A stretch of 64,000 bases of DNA, from the NCBI RefSeq assembly GCF_008365275.1, contig NZ_CP043504.1, positions 372,001 to 436,000 of the forward strand, given 5' to 3'. Below the pieces are notes generated by a model. It did not search any database. It was not told where the DNA came from and saw nothing but the letters and a program-made list of their open reading frames with translations. This DNA comes from Protaetiibacter larvae. Its GTDB lineage: Bacteria > Actinomycetota > Actinomycetes > Actinomycetales > Microbacteriaceae. Of the stretch, positions 8,037 through 16,932 are shown in pieces (within the stretch, counting starts at the first letter, position 1; the number at the start of each line of letters is the position of its first letter). The position numbers were made by a program, and so were the translations under genes.

Positions 8037-8831
8037 ATGGCATTCGACATCGACCGCTACACCACGAACTCCGAAGCCGTCGCGTGGGGCGACCTCGACT
8101 TCGACACCTTCGAGACCCACCCGCTGCCCGAGAACACCCTCCGCACGCTGCGCTACATGTGCGACATCGAGTACCACACCGTCTGCTACCTGCGCGACCT
8201 GCTGACCACGCCGTCCCACAAGGAGCCCGAGGTGGGCGCCTTCATGACGATGTGGAACCGCGAGGAGTTCTGGCACGGCGAGGCGCTCGCCGCCGTGCTC
8301 GCCAAGCACGACATCACGGTCGACTTCGACCAGCTGAAGGCCACCCGGCTGAAGCTCGGCTGGAAGGACCGCCTCGACCCCATCAAGCAGTCCGTCATGG
8401 GCGGGCTCGTCGGCAACGACTTCGTGGCCGTGCACATGGCGTGGGGCGCCGCCAACGAGTGGTCGGCGAACGCCGCCTACCTGCGGATGGCGGAGCTCGA
8501 AGGGCATCCGGTGCTCGCCGAGCTGCTCAAGCGGATCGCCAAGCAGGAGACCCGGCACGTGGCCTTCTACGCCTCGCAGGCGCGCGACCGGCTCAACAGC
8601 TCGAAGAAGGCGCAGAAGATCGCGCGCTTCGCGCTGAGCCGCTTCTGGGGTCCCGTCGGATCCGGCGTGCAGGACGACGCCGAGGTGACCCACGTGATGA
8701 ACCACCTGTTCTCGGGCCCCGACGGCCGCAAGCTCGTGCGCGACGTCGACTCGCACATCGCGAAACTGCCGGGCATGGAGGGCCTCACCATCGTCGAGGA
8801 CTCGCTCGAGAAGCGCGGCATCGCCGCGTGA
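8037..8831 (+). CDS. Ferritin-like di-iron protein, probable oxygen-dependent oxidase or desaturase
   Basis: 264 residues with a complete carboxylate-bridged di-iron ligand set: Glu45, Glu77-x-x-His80, Glu141 and Glu171-x-x-His174, spaced as in a four-helix ferritin-like core. The start is 4 nt after the reductase stop, with GGAGGAGGG just upstream. Di-iron members of this fold use oxygen for desaturation, hydroxylation or aldehyde chemistry; given its neighbours, a lipid chain or ether lipid is the likely substrate. That substrate is an inference. The paralogue two genes upstream has lost three of the six ligands. Confidence 0.83.
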   Translation: MAFDIDRYTTNSEAVAWGDLDFDTFETHPLPENTLRTLRYMCDIEYHTVCYLRDLLTTPSHKEPEVGAFMTMWNREEFWHGEALAAVLAKHDITVDFDQLKATRLKLGWKDRLDPIKQSVMGGLVGNDFVAVHMAWGAANEWSANAAYLRMAELEGHPVLAELLKRIAKQETRHVAFYASQARDRLNSSKKAQKIARFALSRFWGPVGSGVQDDAEVTHVMNHLFSGPDGRKLVRDVDSHIAKLPGMEGLTIVEDSLEKRGIAA

Positions 8832-9409
8832 CGCCGCACCGCTCCGGCGCCATCGCGCTCGACGTCGCCCTCTACCTCGTACTGCCGCTCGTCGGCCTGT
8901 TCGTGTGGGGCTGGGACTGGCGCCCCATCGTGCTGCTGTACTGGCTCGAGAACGTGACCATCGGCGGGGTGACCTTCATCACCCTGCGCCGCCGGGCGGC
9001 CGCGGGCGAGCCGGTGGGGATGCCGGCCTCGTTCTTCGTGATGCACTACGGCATCTTCACCTTCGTGCACGGGGTGTTCGTGATCGTGCTGATCTCGCTC
9101 ATCCCGGTGATCACGAACACCCCGGCCGCCCCGTTCGACCCGCTGTGGGTCGTGCTGGCCTGGGTGCTGACCACGCTCATCCAGTGGTTCCTGGCCCTGC
9201 GCGCCGACCCGCCGCAGCCCGCAGGCGTGGGCCGCGCCTACGCGCGGGTGATCGCCCTGCACCTCACAATCCTGGGCGCGGTGTGGCTCATCGCGGCGTT
9301 CGGGCTGCCGGCGATCGTCGCCGTGTTCCTCGTCGTGCTGCACGCGGTCATCGACATCGCGGGGCTCGTGCTGGGTGCGCGGCTCACCCGCACGCGCGTG
9401 GCATCCTGA
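8828..9409 (+). CDS. Multi-spanning membrane protein, DUF6498-like
   Basis: 193 residues with about five to six hydrophobic segments. A conserved-looking YWLENVTIG stretch near residue 38 and an HYGIFTFVHG loop resemble the DUF6498 group, a family of unknown function. The GTG start overlaps the ferritin-like stop as GTGA, placing it in the same operon. No catalytic motif was recognised. Confidence 0.75.
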   Translation: MTPHRSGAIALDVALYLVLPLVGLFVWGWDWRPIVLLYWLENVTIGGVTFITLRRRAAAGEPVGMPASFFVMHYGIFTFVHGVFVIVLISLIPVITNTPAAPFDPLWVVLAWVLTTLIQWFLALRADPPQPAGVGRAYARVIALHLTILGAVWLIAAFGLPAIVAVFLVVLHAVIDIAGLVLGARLTRTRVAS

Positions 9410-9413
9410 GTGC

Positions 9414-10088
9414 ATGCTCCACTGGCGTAGCGCTGCCCTGGCCTCTCGGATCGTCTACGCGGCGGTCGCCCTCTGGGCCCTCGCCCTCATCCTGAACCTC
9501 GACCAGGGGCAGTTCAGCCTCGACGGCTTCGTGTTCTTCACCTCGCTGAGCAATCTGGCGTGCACGGTGTGGGCGGTCGTCTCGCTCGTCGTGACGGTGC
9601 GGGATGTGCGCCGCGAAGGATGGCGGGGCGCCTCGAGCCCCTCGCCGCGGGTCGCGGGCTACGTGCTCATGTCGATCCTCGTGACGATGCTCATCTACAC
9701 GATCGTGCTCATCCCGACGGTGCCCCCCGAGGAGCGCTTCACCCCCGAGGACACCGTCGTGCACGTGATCGTGCCGATCCTCACCCTGCTCGACTGGCTG
9801 CTGTTCACCCCCAAGGGGCACCAGCGCTGGTTCGACCCGCTGCTGTGGGCGGTGCCGCCGTACCTGTACCTCGGCTGGGCGTTCCTGCACCACGCGCTCG
9901 GCGGCACCTTCGCGGGGCGCGACTACCCGTACCCGTTCATGAACGTCGACGAGATCGGCTGGGGCGGGTTCTTCCTCTACGTGCTCGTGCTGACGGTGGC
10001 GCTCGAGATCGTGGCGTACCTCATCCACGCGGTGGACCGGCTGCTGGGGCGCCGCGTGCGCCGGCCGGCGGAAGCGCTCGCGACGTGA
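9414..10088 (+). CDS. Pr6Pr-type membrane protein
   Basis: 224 residues with six predicted membrane segments. The arrangement FFTSLSNLACTVWA near the second helix, LLDWLLFTPKG in the middle and the YPYPFMNV loop are typical of the Pr6Pr family, whose function is unknown. It starts 4 bp after the previous stop and ends in a GTGA overlap with the TetR gene, so it is an operon member. Confidence 0.75.
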   Translation: MLHWRSAALASRIVYAAVALWALALILNLDQGQFSLDGFVFFTSLSNLACTVWAVVSLVVTVRDVRREGWRGASSPSPRVAGYVLMSILVTMLIYTIVLIPTVPPEERFTPEDTVVHVIVPILTLLDWLLFTPKGHQRWFDPLLWAVPPYLYLGWAFLHHALGGTFAGRDYPYPFMNVDEIGWGGFFLYVLVLTVALEIVAYLIHAVDRLLGRRVRRPAEALAT

Positions 10089-10639
10089 CCGAGCGGCGGC
10101 TGCCTGCGCGCGAGGCGATCCGCGAGGCCGCGGCGCGGCTGTTCCCGGTGAACGGCTACGCCGGCACCTCGGTGCGCGACATCGCGGGCGAAGCCGGAGT
10201 GGATGCCGCCCTCGTCATCCGCCACTTCGGGTCGAAGGAGCAGCTGTTCGTGACGATCATGCAGCTCGACCTCGACCACCAGCCGCTGATCGACGAGCCG
10301 ATCGAGACGCTCGGCGAACGGTTCATCCAGTTCATCCTCGACGGCGCCGACCAGGTGCGCGGCACCTTCCTCGCGCTGCTGCGCGCGAGCGACTCGGACG
10401 GTGTGGCGCCGCGCCTGCGCGAGATGCACGACGCGGCGTTCGTGGCGCCGCTGCGCGCACGGCTCTCGGGGGCGGATGCCGAGCTGCGAGCGCGGCTCGC
10501 CGCGGCGCTCGTCGGGGGCCTGCTCTACAGCCTGTGGGTGGTCGGCGACGAGGAGTTGCTCGCCACCGACCACCGCGACATCGTGCGGCACTACGGCGCG
10601 CTGCTGCAGTCGTTGATCACACCCGCGCCGATCGAGTAG
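10085..10639 (+). CDS. TetR/AcrR-family transcriptional regulator
   Basis: 184 residues. The N-terminal helix-turn-helix spans about residues 8-52, with AARLFPVNGYAGTSVRDIA and the recognition helix ending in VIRHFGSKEQLF; the rest is a helical ligand domain. It is the last gene of the rightward operon, joined to the membrane-protein gene by GTGA. A terminal TetR gene often controls its own operon, so a fatty acyl-CoA or lipid signal is a reasonable guess. Confidence 0.85.
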   Translation: MTERRLPAREAIREAAARLFPVNGYAGTSVRDIAGEAGVDAALVIRHFGSKEQLFVTIMQLDLDHQPLIDEPIETLGERFIQFILDGADQVRGTFLALLRASDSDGVAPRLREMHDAAFVAPLRARLSGADAELRARLAAALVGGLLYSLWVVGDEELLATDHRDIVRHYGALLQSLITPAPIE

Positions 10640-10672
10640 CCGCGCAGCGGCGCATCGCGATCAGCCGCCCCG

Positions 10673-11698
10673 CTACTGGACGGACCAGCCGCCGTCCGAC
10701 GGCAGGATCGCGCCGTTGATGTTGACCGCGTCGTCCGACAGCAGGAAGGTGATCGAGGCCGCGAGCTGTTCCGCGGTCGCGAGCGTCGGGATCTGCATCT
10801 GGAAGGGCGAGAGCTTCGCCTGGCCCGACTCGGACACGTGCGGCGGGAACGGGATGCCCGTCGCCACGCCCCCCGGGGCGATCGCGTTCACCCGGATGCC
10901 GTCGCGCCCGTACATGAACGCGGCCGAGCGGGTGAGGCCGATGACGCCGTGCTTGGACACCGTGTACGCGTTGCCGGACGCGTTGCCGCGCAGGCCGGCC
11001 TCGGAGGTGATGTTGACGATCGAGCCGGCGTGCGCCTCGAGCATCGCGGGGATGACGGCACGGCTGAGCTTGAAGGTGCCCGTGAGGTTGACGCCGATCA
11101 CGCGATCCCAGGTGGCGTCGCTCGTCTCGTGCAGCGGCGAGAAGTCGTCGTTGATGCCCGCGACGTTGGCGAGCGCGTCGATGCGGGATCCGGCGGCGGC
11201 GACGATCGCATCCACCGACTCCTGCTTCGTGATGTCGCCCGCGACGGTCACGATCTCGGCATCCGGCAGGGAGGCGGCGAGGTCGGCGAGCTTCTCGGCC
11301 GACACGTCCACGGCGATCACCCGACCGCCCTCGCGCGCGACGCGGGACGCCGTGGCGCGGCCGATGCCGGACGCGGCCCCGGTCACGATGACGGTCTTGC
11401 CGGTGAAGCGGCCCCCGGTGATGCGCTCGTTCCAGACGCCCTCTTCCTCGTCCGTCTCGCTCGCCTCGACGGCGACGCCGCCGTTGGCCTTCAGCACGAG
11501 CTCGTCGACGAGCGCCTGCGGCATCTGGCCGCCGCTCATCGCGACGAGGTTCTGCAGCGGGAGGAGTTTGACGGGGGTCAGCACCTTCTCGTCGACGCCG
11601 GCCTGGTCGAGGAGCTGGCGGATGAGCGGGCCGCCCACCGGATGCTTGAGCCAGGTGCCGATGGTCGACTTGGCGGAGAGTGGCTTGTCCTTGGCCAT
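10673..11698 (-). CDS. SDR-family oxidoreductase with an 85-residue N-terminal extension
   Basis: 341 residues. The SDR domain starts near residue 100 with VTGAASGIG; NVAG, a catalytic serine (NITSEAG) and YTVSK follow, so the active site is complete. The first 85 residues are a helical module (TIGTWLKHPVGGPLIRQLL, later LKANGG) not belonging to the SDR fold; from memory, similar segments occur at the ends of some actinobacterial glycosidases, where the role is unknown. The gene stands alone, convergent with the TetR gene. Substrate is not predictable. Confidence 0.8.
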   Translation of the reverse strand: MAKDKPLSAKSTIGTWLKHPVGGPLIRQLLDQAGVDEKVLTPVKLLPLQNLVAMSGGQMPQALVDELVLKANGGVAVEASETDEEEGVWNERITGGRFTGKTVIVTGAASGIGRATASRVAREGGRVIAVDVSAEKLADLAASLPDAEIVTVAGDITKQESVDAIVAAAGSRIDALANVAGINDDFSPLHETSDATWDRVIGVNLTGTFKLSRAVIPAMLEAHAGSIVNITSEAGLRGNASGNAYTVSKHGVIGLTRSAAFMYGRDGIRVNAIAPGGVATGIPFPPHVSESGQAKLSPFQMQIPTLATAEQLAASITFLLSDDAVNINGAILPSDGGWSVQ

Positions 11699-11810
11699 GA
11701 TGCTTCCCTTTCGCTGCGACCTCGCCGTCGGGGTCGTCCCCTCAAGTCTGCGCGCCCCCTCCGCCGGGCGTCAACACTGTTGACAACCTCGCGGCATCCT
11801 CCCAGCCCCC

Positions 11811-11900
11811 ACCCCAGAAATGCAGGAGTTTCGCATCCGCCGCCCCCAACCGCCGGGACCTCGGCCGTCAGCGGGGCGGATTCTCCTGCATTTCTGGGGT
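11811..11900. repeat. Dispersed palindromic repeat, copy 1
   Basis: A 90-bp element with perfect 18-bp inverted ends (ACCCCAGAAATGCAGGAG at 11811-11828 and its complement at 11883-11900). The left arm continues as TTTCGCATCCGCCGCCC. A clearly related element with the same arms is at about 33687-33770, so this is a repeat family. The right arm codes for the last residues of the hydrolase gene ending at 11868. Confidence 0.8.
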
Positions 11901-12986
11901 GGTGAGGAGGGACTCGACGGCGGAGGCGACCGCGTCGACACGCGCGTGATCCGCGAGGCCGCGGGTCACATACGCCATCGCGTAGCCGAGACGATCCGAG
12001 TACCAGGCGGCGCTGCCCCCGATGCCGCCCATCCCGACCTCCCCGCCGTCCACGCGGAAGCCGAGGCCCCACTCGACACGCTGCTGCAGGAAGCGGTCGA
12101 CGCCCGCCGCCTGCCGGCTCACCGCCTCCTGCCGCAGTTCGGCGCCCAGCCACGCCGCGATCCTCCCGCCCGGATCCCGCAGATCGTCGGCGAAGCGGGC
12201 GAGCGAGACGGCGTCGGTCTGGGCGTTGATCGCCCCGAAGCACGTCCTCCGCCAGCGATCCGAGTTCGTCACCGCCGGGTCGAGCATCCCCGGCGGGCGC
12301 AGCAGGGCCTCCCGGCCGAACGCGGTGGCGAGGTAGCCATCCGCCCACGCCGGATCGAGCACCTCCAGCTCGGCGAGCATCCCGAGCTCGTCGTCGTCCA
12401 CCCCGAAACGCACCCGCAGCCCGAGCACCCGGGAGAGCAGCCGCGCGCACCGCCGGATGGAGGGGGCGCCGGCCGCATGCAGGAGCCCCTCGACGAGGTG
12501 GCCGTAGGTGGCGGCATGCTCGGCGAGCTCCCGGCCCGGCTCGGTCTGCGGCGCCTGGTCGGCGAGGTCGCGGATGAGGCGCGCCGCATCGGTGGGATCG
12601 ACCCCGTCCATCGCCGCGGAGAACACCGGCTTGCCCGCCGTGTGGCTCAGGATGTGGCGCAAGGTCGTCGGAGTGCTCGGCGAGTCGCGGTAGTCGCGCC
12701 ACCACCGGACGATCGGGTCGTCGAGCGTCAGGAAGCCGGTGCGCACGGCGAGCAGCGCGGCGAGCGCCACGAACGGTTTGCCCGCCGAGTACACCTGCAC
12801 GAGCGTCCCCGCGGTCCACGGCCGCCGAGCCGCCGCATCCGAGCTGCCGCCCCGCGCGATGAGGGTCGGGACCCCGTTGCACCACACGGCGACCTCGCCG
12901 CCCGGCTCGGCGCCGCTCTCGACGAGCTCGCGGAAGACCGCCTCGACCTGCTCCCACCCGGGTGCCCGCAGTTGCGTGCTCAGCAT
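11868..12986 (-). CDS. Serine hydrolase of the class C beta-lactamase/esterase family
   Basis: 372 residues. The catalytic SxxK is seen as YSAGKPF, and the second motif is TYGHL, the YxH/YxN variant typical of esterase-like members rather than true AmpC. HTAGKP follows the LRHILSH element common in the family. No signal peptide is evident, so it is likely cytoplasmic or peripheral. The last residues (PEMQENPPR) are encoded inside the palindromic repeat, suggesting that repeat insertion replaced the original 3' end. Substrate unknown. Confidence 0.83.
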   Translation of the reverse strand: MLSTQLRAPGWEQVEAVFRELVESGAEPGGEVAVWCNGVPTLIARGGSSDAAARRPWTAGTLVQVYSAGKPFVALAALLAVRTGFLTLDDPIVRWWRDYRDSPSTPTTLRHILSHTAGKPVFSAAMDGVDPTDAARLIRDLADQAPQTEPGRELAEHAATYGHLVEGLLHAAGAPSIRRCARLLSRVLGLRVRFGVDDDELGMLAELEVLDPAWADGYLATAFGREALLRPPGMLDPAVTNSDRWRRTCFGAINAQTDAVSLARFADDLRDPGGRIAAWLGAELRQEAVSRQAAGVDRFLQQRVEWGLGFRVDGGEVGMGGIGGSAAWYSDRLGYAMAYVTRGLADHARVDAVASAVESLLTTPEMQENPPR

Positions 12987-13126
12987 GGTGTCCGCTCCCC
13001 TGCCCGGGCCGCGACGACCCGTCGCTCCACGGTGGCGCGCTGCTGTTGCGCGCACCTTGCAGCCGCGGGCGGCGGCGATGCCGGCGGCGACAGGGCCGCG
13101 AAAGGTCGACACCGCAGGCTCGGCGC

Positions 13127-14872
13127 ATGACTCGACCGTTCCCGCGCGCGCTCGCCGCGATCCTCGCGCTGACCGTCCCGACCGTCGCCGGACTCACGGG
13201 CTGCGCCCCCACCGCCCCCGACGCCGACGGTCGCCCCGGCCCCGTGGATGCGGCGGCCGCGGTCGCCGACGTGATCGAGTCCTCGGGCCTGCTGCAGCAG
13301 TTGCTGCTCGAGGTCGGCGGCATCCCGGACGCCGCGGACCAGATCACCGCGCTCACCCACCGCAACGACGAACTCGTGGCATCGGCCACGTCCGATGCGC
13401 AGCCGCCCGAGGACGCGCCGACGGCCGCCGCCGCGAGCGCGACCATCGAGCCCGCGTTCGCGCGCACACCGGGGAACGCCGCCGCGGACGCCCCCGCGTC
13501 GGCGTTCGGGGCGTACCTCGGACTTCTGCAACTGCCCGCGGTCGCCCGTGAGGGGCTGGAGGGGGCGGCGAACGGCGAGCCGGAGGCGGATGCCTCCACG
13601 ACCGAGACCGCGGAGGGCGGCGAGCTCGCCATGCAGCTGCATTCTCGCTACGCCGACGGACGGCTGAACGCCGAGAGCTCGAGCCGGATGACCGCGGCAT
13701 CCGGCGACGCGAGTCTGCTCGTCAGCTGGGACACGAAGATCGAGCTGCTCGCCTGCCCCGCATCCGACGGCACCCTCTCGGGTTCGCTCACCTTCGACGT
13801 GCAGACCTCCGTCACCTCGGGGGGCGTCGTGCGCGGCGCGAGCCTCGACGTGCTCGTGTCGCTCGCGGCGCAGGTCGACGACGACGCGCACGTCACGAGC
13901 ATCACGCTGGGCATGGAGGGCGCCCTCCGGGAGTCGACGACCGGATCGGAGGGGTCCACGAGCGCCTACCTCGACGGCGGCGGCACCTTCACCTCGCGCA
14001 GCTTCGCCCCCGGCGAGGACTTCCGGTACACGGGCGACGGCGGCATCCGGCGCGCGAGCCAGCATGCGACGTCGGCCCAGAAGGAGCTCTTCATCGCGGC
14101 CCTCACCGACGCCGCCGTCGGCCTCGGCGCGATCGTGCTCGACGACGTCGAGCGCTTCTTCCGCGGCGGCAGCTGCATCGACGTGCTCGTCACCCCGGGG
14201 CCGGACGCCTACCAGGACGCCGGCCAGAGCCTCGAGCAGGAGATCACCGGGCGCAGCACGGTCGACGGCGAGGAGGTCGAGGGCCGCGCGTCCGCGGAGC
14301 TGCAGGACGGTGGCGCATCCGTGTCCCCCTCCGCCGAGCTCGCGCCGACGCCCGCGCGCGTGCGCTACACCGGACCGTCCGAGTCGGACGGCACGGGATC
14401 GGTCCACTATCGGCTCGTCTCGCGACGCGGGATCGGCCTGCTCGACCTCGACTACGCGCTCGCGGATGCCTGGGTGCTCGACCAGAGCTGGGACGGCGTG
14501 CGCTACACGGCGACCAAGTGCGGGGGGCTCGACGGCGAGTGGACGGTCACCCGGAAGGGGACGCCGAGCGGCAACGGGGGCTCGCTCTCCGGCACGATCA
14601 CGTTCGACCTGGATCCCGTGGGCCTCATCGGCTACCTCACCGAGTCGTCGACCCTGAGCTTCGGCTCCGACGTGATGCACGGCACCTGGACGGGCATGGC
14701 GAGCCTCGAGCGCATCGATGACGCCACGGTCGAGCTCGAGCTCGACTACGAGTCCGGCACGGTGGAGTACGACGGCATCTCCGCCTCGGCTGGGGAGGTG
14801 CTCGATCCGCCGATCATGGTGCTGCACCGCGGTCAGGGCGGGGCGTGCGCGGCGGGCCGATCCGGGGCCTGA
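13127..14872 (+). CDS. Secreted lipoprotein, unknown function
   Basis: 581 residues. A lipoprotein signal peptide ends in the lipobox LTGC with Cys26, so the protein should be anchored to the outer face of the membrane. After an Ala/Asp-rich linker it consists of beta-strand-rich sequence with several cysteines (ELLACPAS, GSCIDVL, TKCGGL), which could form disulfides. No known domain was recognised. The upstream serine hydrolase is divergent; the downstream gene is convergent and only 10 bp away. Confidence 0.75.
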   Translation: MTRPFPRALAAILALTVPTVAGLTGCAPTAPDADGRPGPVDAAAAVADVIESSGLLQQLLLEVGGIPDAADQITALTHRNDELVASATSDAQPPEDAPTAAAASATIEPAFARTPGNAAADAPASAFGAYLGLLQLPAVAREGLEGAANGEPEADASTTETAEGGELAMQLHSRYADGRLNAESSSRMTAASGDASLLVSWDTKIELLACPASDGTLSGSLTFDVQTSVTSGGVVRGASLDVLVSLAAQVDDDAHVTSITLGMEGALRESTTGSEGSTSAYLDGGGTFTSRSFAPGEDFRYTGDGGIRRASQHATSAQKELFIAALTDAAVGLGAIVLDDVERFFRGGSCIDVLVTPGPDAYQDAGQSLEQEITGRSTVDGEEVEGRASAELQDGGASVSPSAELAPTPARVRYTGPSESDGTGSVHYRLVSRRGIGLLDLDYALADAWVLDQSWDGVRYTATKCGGLDGEWTVTRKGTPSGNGGSLSGTITFDLDPVGLIGYLTESSTLSFGSDVMHGTWTGMASLERIDDATVELELDYESGTVEYDGISASAGEVLDPPIMVLHRGQGGACAAGRSGA

Positions 14873-14882
14873 CGGCCGCGCC

Positions 14883-15341
14883 TCAGCCGTCCGGATTCTG
14901 CAGCACGAGCTCCCCGGCGAGCACCGCCGAACCGGGCTCGAGCATCCGCAGCGCGCTGATGCCCCGCAGCCGCTCGGGGGCCGCCGCATCGGTGACGTAG
15001 CCGAGCACGACGCCGTTGCCGGGCACCGCGCGAGCCCACTCGCGCGAGACGGGCGCGACCTCGGCGACCGCCACCAGGTGGGGCACAAGCCCCCCGCTGA
15101 GGATCGCCGTGACCTCGCCGTCGAAGACCGCGTGGCCCCGGGGAGGGAGTCGCGCATCGACCGGCGGATCGTAGGGCGCCTCGAGCGGCACCCAGCCGCC
15201 GTCCACGAGGGCGTCCATGGCGCGGGCCGACCGCGGGTCGTCGTGGGAGATCCACACGACGATCGCCGCCGTGCGCTCCGGTCCGACGAGGCTGAACTCG
15301 ATCGTCGCCCGCGGTGGGGCGAGGCGACGACCGAGCGCCAT
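14883..15341 (-). CDS. Hypothetical protein downstream of orphan cytochrome b
   Basis: 152 residues without membrane segments or recognised motifs; sequence such as IVVWISHDDPRSARAMDAL and GNGVVLGYV suggests a small alpha/beta fold. Its ATG overlaps the qcrB stop as ATGA, so the two are coupled. It may assist or regulate the cytochrome, but nothing in its own sequence shows this. Confidence 0.7.
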   Translation of the reverse strand: MALGRRLAPPRATIEFSLVGPERTAAIVVWISHDDPRSARAMDALVDGGWVPLEAPYDPPVDARLPPRGHAVFDGEVTAILSGGLVPHLVAVAEVAPVSREWARAVPGNGVVLGYVTDAAAPERLRGISALRMLEPGSAVLAGELVLQNPDG

Positions 15342-16924
15342 CAGTGCTCCCGGGCGTTCTCGAGCTCCGTGCGCGTCACCGGGGCGATGCGCTCCTCGAA
15401 GAACAGGCGGGAGAGCACCCCGCGGATGCGGGTGGCGAGGCGGATCCGCCCGTTCTCGTCCGGGCGCACCACGAGCGGCGCGTACTCGTGGTAGTCCAGG
15501 AGCCGCCAGCGCTCGTACTCGGAGAGCTGCTCGTGCACCTCCTCGTAGCGTCCGCCCGGCATCCGGACGATGCGCCCGGTCTCGTAACCGTGCAGCACGA
15601 TCTCGCGATCCTTCTTCTGCAGCGCGAAGCACACCCGCCGTGCGACGACGAACGCGATGACCGGTCCGGCGAACAGCAGCAGCTGGATGGTGAGTGTCAC
15701 CCCCTCGACGGCGAGCCGGAAGTGGGTCGAAATGAGGTCGGAGCTCGCCGCCGCCCACATGACGGCGTAGAAGGTGACGCCGGCGGCGCCGATCGCCGTG
15801 CGCATCGGAGCGTTCCGCGGCCGGTCGGCGAGGTGATGCTCGCGCTTGTCGCCCGTGATGAACGCCTCGAGGAAGGGGTAGAACGCCACCGAGGCGAGGA
15901 ACAGCATGAGCACGACCACGGGGATGAAGATGTTGAGCGACAGCGTGTAGCCGAACAGGTCGAGCTCCCACCCCGGCGGCACGAGCCGCAGCACGCCATC
16001 GGCGAAGCCGATGTACCAGTCCGGCTGGGTTCCGGCCGACACCGGGGACGGGTCGTAGGGTCCGTAGTTCCAGATCGGATTGATGGTGACCGTCGCGGCG
16101 AGCAGCATGATCGCGCCGAACACGATGAAGAAGAAGCCGCCCGCCTTGCCGGCGTAGGCCGGCAGGATCGGCTGGCCCACGACGTTGTGCTGGGTACGGC
16201 CGGGACCGGCGAACTGGGTGTGCTTGTGCAGGAACACCATCACGAGATGCACCCCGATCAGGGCGAGCAGGATGGCCGGGATGAGCAGGATGTGCAGCGC
16301 GTAGAAGCGCCCCACGATCGCCTCGCCGGGGAACTCGCCCCCGAACAGCAGGTACGAGATCCAGGTGCCGACGACCGGGATGCCCTTCGCGATCCCGTCG
16401 GCGATGCGCAGACCGTTGCCCGAGAGCAGGTCGTCGGGCAGCGAGTAGCCCGTGAAGCCTTCCGCCATCGCGAGCACGAAGAGCAGGAAGCCGAATACCC
16501 AGTTCAACTCGCGCGGCTTGCGGAAGGCGCCCGTGAAGAAGATGCGCAGCATGTGCAGCCCGATCGAGGACACGAACAGCAGCGCCGCCCAGTGGTGCGC
16601 CTGCCGCATGAGGAGGCCGCCGCGGATATCGAAGCTGATGTCGAGGGTCGATGCCATGGCCGCCGACATCTCCACCCCCTTGAGGGTCGGGTAGGAGCCC
16701 TCGTAGATGACCGGGGCCATCGAGGCCTGGAAGAAGAAGGTGAGGAAGGTGCCGGTGAGCAGCAGCGCGACGAAGCTGTAGAGCGCGACCTCGCCGAGCA
16801 GGAACGACCAGTGGTCGGGGAAGATCTTGCGTCCGAGTCCCGCGACGGCGCCCGAGATCGAGGTGCGGTCGTCGAGCCAGCGGGCGAGGCGCGTCGTGAC
16901 GCCGCCTCCGGTGGTGGGTGCCAT
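15341..16924 (-). CDS. qcrB: Cytochrome bc1 complex cytochrome b subunit (orphan paralogue)
   Basis: 527 residues, close to actinobacterial QcrB. The haem-ligand histidine pairs are visible in RQAHHWAALLFVSSIGLHMLR and ALHILLIP-GVHLVMVFLHKH, and the Qo-site motif PDWY is present. A long charged C-terminal extension follows the last helix, as in actinobacterial forms. In a standard cluster qcrB follows qcrC and qcrA; here neither cytochrome c1 nor Rieske protein is nearby. AGGAGGACCC precedes the ATG at 16924. It could be a spare subunit for the main bcc-aa3 supercomplex or part of a variant chain. Confidence 0.9.
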   Translation of the reverse strand: MAPTTGGGVTTRLARWLDDRTSISGAVAGLGRKIFPDHWSFLLGEVALYSFVALLLTGTFLTFFFQASMAPVIYEGSYPTLKGVEMSAAMASTLDISFDIRGGLLMRQAHHWAALLFVSSIGLHMLRIFFTGAFRKPRELNWVFGFLLFVLAMAEGFTGYSLPDDLLSGNGLRIADGIAKGIPVVGTWISYLLFGGEFPGEAIVGRFYALHILLIPAILLALIGVHLVMVFLHKHTQFAGPGRTQHNVVGQPILPAYAGKAGGFFFIVFGAIMLLAATVTINPIWNYGPYDPSPVSAGTQPDWYIGFADGVLRLVPPGWELDLFGYTLSLNIFIPVVVLMLFLASVAFYPFLEAFITGDKREHHLADRPRNAPMRTAIGAAGVTFYAVMWAAASSDLISTHFRLAVEGVTLTIQLLLFAGPVIAFVVARRVCFALQKKDREIVLHGYETGRIVRMPGGRYEEVHEQLSEYERWRLLDYHEYAPLVVRPDENGRIRLATRIRGVLSRLFFEERIAPVTRTELENAREH

Positions 16925-16932
16925 GGGTCCTC

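Noticed and set aside
5417-8050. 877-codon minus-strand frame opposite the acyl-CoA reductase fusion
   Set aside because: Antisense shadow: composition biased and no motif, whereas the plus strand encodes clear SDR and HAD motifs.
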